From JAWPMT01 sp965267435 (lineage in GTDB: Bacteria; Bacteroidota; Bacteroidia; Cytophagales; Cyclobacteriaceae): a DNA stretch of 64,000 nt. The notes under the pieces were generated by a model that was given only the letters and a program-made list of their open reading frames with translations, was not told the DNA's origin and ran no database searches. The position numbers and the translations under genes were made by a program. Of this stretch, positions 60,149 through 64,000 are shown one piece after another. The first letter of the stretch is position 1. Every line of letters begins with the position of its first letter. The stretch is from the NCBI GenBank assembly GCA_965267435.1, contig OZ253960.1, positions 5,456,001 to 5,520,000 of the forward strand. The letters run 5' to 3'.

Positions 60149-61095
60149 GATTCGATTTCGGGAGAAATTCCGACTAGATTCTTTATCGTGTGCAGTAGTA
60201 CTCCTTCCTTTAGGGCGTACGCCGATACACGGATGTCCCTCAGGGCCAGACGTTCCAGCACGTACCTAACCAGGACGACAGCCACAACAATCATGTCGAC
60301 CCGCATGGCGATCATGCCGGGAATGGCGAGTCGCTCCTGACGTGCCTTCACTGTCAACTGAGCGTAGATATCCTGAAATGCCTCGTAAGTAAGTGGGTAC
60401 TCTGTGTCACCTTCCGGTTTGGTGCCTTCTATAGACTGCAGATAGATGTCACTGAGTGTGTCAAAGGTCCCGGAAGAGCCAATGAGCGTAGTAGGTCGAT
60501 ACTTCTCAGCCATTGACACAAGTTCTTGTAGCTCGCTGTCCAGGTAATGGTTGAGGCTGTGAATTTCAATGTCCGTGATTGGATCATTTCGATGGAACCG
60601 CTCGAGTAGTCGCTGCCCACCGATTTCAAAGCTCTGTTTCCACAGCACGTTGTCGCTGGTCCCAATGATAAACTCTATGCTGCCACCACCTATGTCCATT
60701 ACCAGCGAGGGCTGATCCCCAATATCCAGGGCCTGTTGCACACCGAAATAGATCAACTCCGCCTCTTCCAGCCCAGAAATAATTCGTACCTCTATTCCGG
60801 TCAGCTCATAAATTCGCTGTGTGAGATCGCGTCCATTTCGAGCATTCCGGATAGCGCTGGTAGCTGTGGCTCGGACTTCGTGCACACCATGTTCGTCTAT
60901 CACTGACTTAAAATGGAGGATTGCTTCGATGGCTCGACCTGCAGCTTCGTCCGAGATTCGGCCCTCATTGATGCCGTTTGCACCGATTTTGACAGGGTTC
61001 CGTTCGCGATAAACAAACGAAAAACCACCCTCCCTGATATCGACGATCATCAGGTGAAAAGTGTTCGTTCCCATGTCTACTACTGCAACTCTCAT
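60145..61095 (-). CDS. Ppx/GppA family exopolyphosphatase
   Basis: A 316-residue ASKHA-fold phosphatase acting on polyphosphate or pppGpp. The N-terminus MRVAVVDMGTNTFHLMIVDI holds the first phosphate loop; VRATATSAIRNARNG and the second loop VMDIGGGSIEFIIG follow, then LIGSSGTFDTLSDI. It has only the two N-terminal domains, so it is the short form without the HD-like C-terminal domains of E. coli Ppx. I use the ATG at 61095; a longer frame adds 101 residues that read antisense into the next gene. Coupled to the dehydrogenase gene. Confidence 0.92.
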   Translation of the reverse strand: MRVAVVDMGTNTFHLMIVDIREGGFSFVYRERNPVKIGANGINEGRISDEAAGRAIEAILHFKSVIDEHGVHEVRATATSAIRNARNGRDLTQRIYELTGIEVRIISGLEEAELIYFGVQQALDIGDQPSLVMDIGGGSIEFIIGTSDNVLWKQSFEIGGQRLLERFHRNDPITDIEIHSLNHYLDSELQELVSMAEKYRPTTLIGSSGTFDTLSDIYLQSIEGTKPEGDTEYPLTYEAFQDIYAQLTVKARQERLAIPGMIAMRVDMIVVAVVLVRYVLERLALRDIRVSAYALKEGVLLHTIKNLVGISPEIES

Positions 61096-61190
61096 CGGTG
61101 TCTTACAAATGCGCTGCAAGTTAATTACAATTAGCCAATTGATTTCTGTGGGTATTCGTGGACCTATGCAATTCGTCTTGTTCCTGTATA

Positions 61191-61198
61191 TATCTTTG
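61191..61198 (+). promoter_or_regulatory. -7 element of the carboxyltransferase-SDR operon
   Basis: TATCTTTG, an exact match to TAnnTTTG, 24 bases before the ATG at 61223. No clear -33 element. Confidence 0.55.
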
Positions 61199-61222
61199 GC
61201 GAAAACCCAAACGCACCTGATT

Positions 61223-62806
61223 ATGTCATACGAAAAGCCACAGAGTGCCAGTTTTGTCGTTCCCATTGAGGAGAAGATCAAACTCCTGCAGCAGAAGAAT
61301 TCAGAGGCAGAACAGGGCGGTGGTGCAGCGCGGATTGAGAAGCAACATGCCAAGGGAAAGCTGTCAGCAAGGGAGCGGCTGGATGTTCTCCTGGACAAAG
61401 GGTCATTTCAGGAGATAGGAAAATTTGTCATGCATAGGTCTTCGGACTATGGCCTCGACAAGCAAAAATTTCCCGGTGACGGAGTCATTACTGGATTTGG
61501 CACCATTGACGGACGCCTGGTCTACGTTTTCAGTCAGGACTTCACGGTTTTTGGGGGATCCCTTTCAGAGACCCATGCGGAGAAGATCGTCAAGGTCATG
61601 GACATGGCGATGAAGAATGGGGCGCCGATCATTGGGCTCAATGACTCTGGTGGTGCACGAATTCAAGAGGGGGTGGTGTCACTTGGGGGTTATGCAGACA
61701 TCTTCTATCGCAACACGCTGGCTTCAGGAGTTATACCTCAGATTTCAGCCATTCTTGGGCCATGCGCCGGTGGGGCCGTTTATTCCCCTGCGATTACCGA
61801 TTTTATTTTTATGGCCGAGGACACCAGCTACATGTTTGTGACAGGCCCCAACGTCGTAAAGACGGTAACGCAGGAGGACGTCACCTCGGAGCACCTTGGG
61901 GGCGCCAATACTCATGCCACCAAAAGTGGGGTCACCCATTTCAAGCATAAGAACGAGCTGGAAACACTATTGGCTATTCGTAAATTACTTGGTTATCTCC
62001 CCTCCAACTGTGAAGATGAGCTGCCATATGTGCAATACGATGATGGTGATGACGTGAGGGAGGGGCTCGACAGTATTCTTCCCGACAACCCCAATCAACC
62101 CTACGATATCAAAGAGGTCATTCATCAAACGGTAGACCATGAGTCATTTATGGAAGTCCATGCAGACTATGCCGATAATATAGTCGTGGGCTTTGCCAGG
62201 GTGGGAGGCCAAAGCATCGGAGTCGTTGGCAATCAACCCATGAGTCTAGCTGGTGTCCTTGACATTGATGCCAGTAAGAAAGCTGCGAGGTTTGTACGGT
62301 TTTGTGACGCCTTTAATGTGCCCTTACTCGTATTTGTAGATGTGCCCGGCTTTCTGCCAGGTGTTGACCAGGAATGGAATGGAATCATAACCAGCGGGGC
62401 CAAATTGCTTTATGCGTTCAGCGAGGCAACTGTACCGCGTATATCTATTATTACCAGGAAGGCCTATGGTGGTGCCTATGATGTGATGAATTCTAAGCAC
62501 ATTGGTGCTGATCTCAACTTCGCCTGGCCTACGGCAGAGATTGCCGTGATGGGTGCGCAAGGCGCTTCCGAGATTATTTTCAAGCGCGAGATCGCCGCTT
62601 CTGAAGACCCAAAGACAACGCATCAGGAGAAGATCGATGAGTATACGCGCCGGTTCGCCAATCCGTACATCGCTGCTGAAAGAGGATTTATCGATGAAGT
62701 CATTCTCCCCCGAAATACTCGCTTGAAAGTCATGCGGGCCTTCGAGATGCTAAAAAACAAGGTGGACAAGCTTCCGAGGAAGAAACATGGTAACCTGCCA
62801 CTCTAA
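61223..62806 (+). CDS. Acyl-CoA carboxylase carboxyltransferase subunit (propionyl-CoA type)
   Basis: Transfers the carboxyl group from carboxybiotin to an acyl-CoA, probably propionyl-CoA. 527 residues from the ATG at 61223 (MSYEKPQSASFVVPIEEKIK). Two crotonase-like halves: N-terminal with KLSARERLDVLLDKGSF, GLNDSGGARIQEGVVSLGGY and ILGPCAGGAVYSPAITDF; C-terminal with FVDVPGFLPGVDQEWNGII, ITRKAYGGAYDVMNSKHIGA and WPTAEIAVMGAQGA. The specificity residue (Asp in PCC) cannot be judged by eye. The biotin protein at 24419 is a possible partner. Its stop overlaps the SDR start. Confidence 0.93.
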   Translation: MSYEKPQSASFVVPIEEKIKLLQQKNSEAEQGGGAARIEKQHAKGKLSARERLDVLLDKGSFQEIGKFVMHRSSDYGLDKQKFPGDGVITGFGTIDGRLVYVFSQDFTVFGGSLSETHAEKIVKVMDMAMKNGAPIIGLNDSGGARIQEGVVSLGGYADIFYRNTLASGVIPQISAILGPCAGGAVYSPAITDFIFMAEDTSYMFVTGPNVVKTVTQEDVTSEHLGGANTHATKSGVTHFKHKNELETLLAIRKLLGYLPSNCEDELPYVQYDDGDDVREGLDSILPDNPNQPYDIKEVIHQTVDHESFMEVHADYADNIVVGFARVGGQSIGVVGNQPMSLAGVLDIDASKKAARFVRFCDAFNVPLLVFVDVPGFLPGVDQEWNGIITSGAKLLYAFSEATVPRISIITRKAYGGAYDVMNSKHIGADLNFAWPTAEIAVMGAQGASEIIFKREIAASEDPKTTHQEKIDEYTRRFANPYIAAERGFIDEVILPRNTRLKVMRAFEMLKNKVDKLPRKKHGNLPL

Positions 62807-63540
62807 TGCGAAGTGAAGAAAACAAACAGGAGCCGCCTAGCCCTAGGGTAGCGGTTGTAACGGCTGCGAGTCGGGGCATTGGGGCCGCTACCGCGGAACT
62901 TCTCGCCGATGCTGGATATAAACTGGTGGTCATGTCGAGGTCCGACGAGATCTACGACGTTGCCGACCGGCTATCTGCCCGACCCATCAAGGGAAGCGTG
63001 GAGGTTGACCGAGACCTCGAGCGGCTGGTGGGGTTGGCGTATGAGAAGTATGGCCGCATAGACGTGGTTGTGAATAACACAGGACACGCGGCAAAGGGGA
63101 ATTTGCTCGAGATCACAGACAAGCAATGGATGCAGGGCCTGGAGTTGTCGCTGCTCAATGTTGTGAGGATGTCGCGCCTGATCGTACCCCATATGAGCCG
63201 ACAGCCAACTGGGGGTGCCGTTGTCAATATTTCTTCTTTCGCCGCTGTAGAGCCAAATGCTGATTTCCCAGTCTCGTCAGTGGCAAGGGCATCTCTGAGT
63301 GCCTATTGCAAGCTCTTTGCCAGAGAGTTCGCCATGCACAAAATACGGATGAACAACGTCCTTCCGGGTTTTATTGACAGCTATCCTGCCTCGCGGGAGG
63401 TACTCCAAAAGATACCTATGAGGCGTCAGGGAACTGTGGCCGAGGTGGCAGAATTGGTCCGATTCCTTGTGTCAGATGCCGCTTCCTATATCACTGGGCA
63501 GGACTATCTCGTTGATGGCGGGCTGGTCAGCGGCCTTTGA
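62806..63540 (+). CDS. SDR-family protein with altered catalytic residues
   Basis: 244 residues of Rossmann SDR fold. The nucleotide loop is VVTAASRGIGAATA (usual TGxxxGIG has Gly for the first Ala). NNTG at 90-93 replaces NNAG. The catalytic Ser lies in NISS (143-144), but where YxxxK is expected the sequence is SSVAR: Tyr is replaced by Ser157 and Lys by Arg161. The C-terminus (DAASYITGQDYLVDGGL) is normal. It starts in the stop codon of the carboxyltransferase gene (TAATG), so the two are coupled. It may be a non-standard reductase or a binding protein. Confidence 0.88.
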   Translation: MRSEENKQEPPSPRVAVVTAASRGIGAATAELLADAGYKLVVMSRSDEIYDVADRLSARPIKGSVEVDRDLERLVGLAYEKYGRIDVVVNNTGHAAKGNLLEITDKQWMQGLELSLLNVVRMSRLIVPHMSRQPTGGAVVNISSFAAVEPNADFPVSSVARASLSAYCKLFAREFAMHKIRMNNVLPGFIDSYPASREVLQKIPMRRQGTVAEVAELVRFLVSDAASYITGQDYLVDGGLVSGL

Positions 63541-63574
63541 GTGACATTTGGAACAATGCGTCTGACTTCTTAGG

Positions 63575-63606
63575 TTGACGGGCATTACCCTTTTTGCTTA
63601 TATTTC
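63575..63606 (+). promoter_or_regulatory. Weak promoter candidate before the M42 peptidase gene
   Basis: TTG (63575-63577), 21 bases, TATATTTC (63599-63606), one mismatch to TAnnTTTG. The leader would be about 70 bases. Confidence 0.35.
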
Positions 63607-63682
63607 CTACTGTATCCATCGAGGGCGACAATCAATCGGTACATTTGTCGAACCTGCGAGGATACTTGGAGGCTAGAAGGAT

Positions 63683-64000
63683 ATGTCTATGGATAAAAAG
63701 AGTCAGGATTTCTTATACGAATACTTAAACAACGCCTCACCAACCGGTTTTGAATCCCGCGGCCAGCAAATCTGGCTGGACTACGTTCGCCCATTTATAG
63801 ATCAGCACATCACCGACCCTTATGGTAGTGTGGTTGGCGTTATGAACCCTGACAGCGAATTCAAGGTGGCCATCGAAGCTCATGCTGATGAGATATCCTG
63901 GTTTGTCAATTACATCAATGACAAGGGATACATATATGTCATTCGAAATGGCGGTTCAGATCACCAAATTGCCCCTTCGAAGCGGGTTAATATCCACACA
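63683..64000 (+). CDS. M42-family aminopeptidase, N-terminal 106 residues
   Basis: I translated this from the ATG at 63683 to the window end. It reads MSMDKKSQDFLYEYLNNASP, then TGFESRGQQIWLDYVRPFID, VAIEAHADEISWFVNYINDK and GYIYVIRNGGSDHQIAPSKR. The TGFE opening, the metal-binding AHADEI (usually AHMDEIG) and the NGG turn are typical of M42 glutamyl aminopeptidase/CelM-type metalloenzymes. The rest lies beyond the window. A second ATG two codons on is possible. Confidence 0.85.
   Translation, partial: MSMDKKSQDFLYEYLNNASPTGFESRGQQIWLDYVRPFIDQHITDPYGSVVGVMNPDSEFKVAIEAHADEISWFVNYINDKGYIYVIRNGGSDHQIAPSKRVNIHT

Noticed and set aside
61061..61222. 54-residue N-terminal extension of the carboxyltransferase frame
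   Set aside because: It overlaps the Ppx/GppA start and the promoter element at 61191; family members start near MSYEKP.
61096..61398. N-terminal extension of the Ppx/GppA frame
   Set aside because: The 101 extra residues are antisense to the start of the carboxyltransferase gene, and the true protein starts MRVAVVDMGTN at 61095.
1..64000. CRISPR array, prophage, transposon or integrated element
   Set aside because: No regularly spaced repeats, transposase, integrase or phage genes were seen; gene content and style are even throughout.

Overview
This window is a chromosomal segment of a Bacteroidota bacterium, most probably of the order Cytophagales; the order is inferred from gene content and gene order. 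The signs are TAnnTTTG-type -7 promoter elements, start codons without Shine-Dalgarno sequences, a DUF3467 gene after rpoC, zinc-free L36 and S14, a FISUMP-domain protein, a Wzi-type capsule protein, and the rplQ-carA-eno order. There is no prophage, insertion sequence, CRISPR array or rRNA operon. Most of the window is core genome.

1-24 kb holds many short operons. The gluconeogenic pair pckA-fbp overlaps by ATGA, and its upstream region carries two strong palindromes, one of LacI-family type. An NtrY/NtrX-like kinase and sigma-54 activator are divergent from an adaptor/ABC-ATPase/TolC export operon, which has a sigma-54-like promoter just before its first gene. Next come a minus-strand rsfS-ftsH-lpxH-hypothetical series, birA and ahcY, and an exopolysaccharide group (a GT-D glycosyltransferase, a GT4 glycosyltransferase and a Wzi-like outer-membrane protein). 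An ECF sigma factor and its zinc-finger anti-sigma sit directly before gmk-nadD. A FISUMP protein, frr-pyrH and a biotin carboxyl carrier protein complete this part.

25-56 kb is an almost uninterrupted information-processing supercluster. It runs tRNA-Tyr/Gly/Thr-tuf, tRNA-Trp-secE-nusG-rplKAJL-rpoBC-DUF3467, rpsL-rpsG-fusA-rpsJ, and then the S10, spc and alpha operons from rplC to rplQ. It is divided into transcription units by intrinsic terminators and good promoters. Five of these promoters share an unusual start region: TTTG (or one mismatch), 19-20 bases, TAnnTTTGC, then CC followed by a run of T or A.

56-64 kb carries carA-eno (overlapping), a DivIC-like division protein, a small outer-membrane barrel, an Ldh-family dehydrogenase with a Ppx/GppA phosphatase, an acyl-CoA carboxylase carboxyltransferase with an SDR protein that lacks the standard catalytic Tyr and Lys, and the start of an M42 peptidase.

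No clearly new multi-gene system is visible. The best leads are the shared start-region motif of the translation-gene promoters, an orphan intrinsic terminator in the 534-base gap at 6.2-6.8 kb that implies a small RNA or other unseen transcript, the palindromes before pckA-fbp, and the sigma-54-controlled export operon without an adjacent permease.
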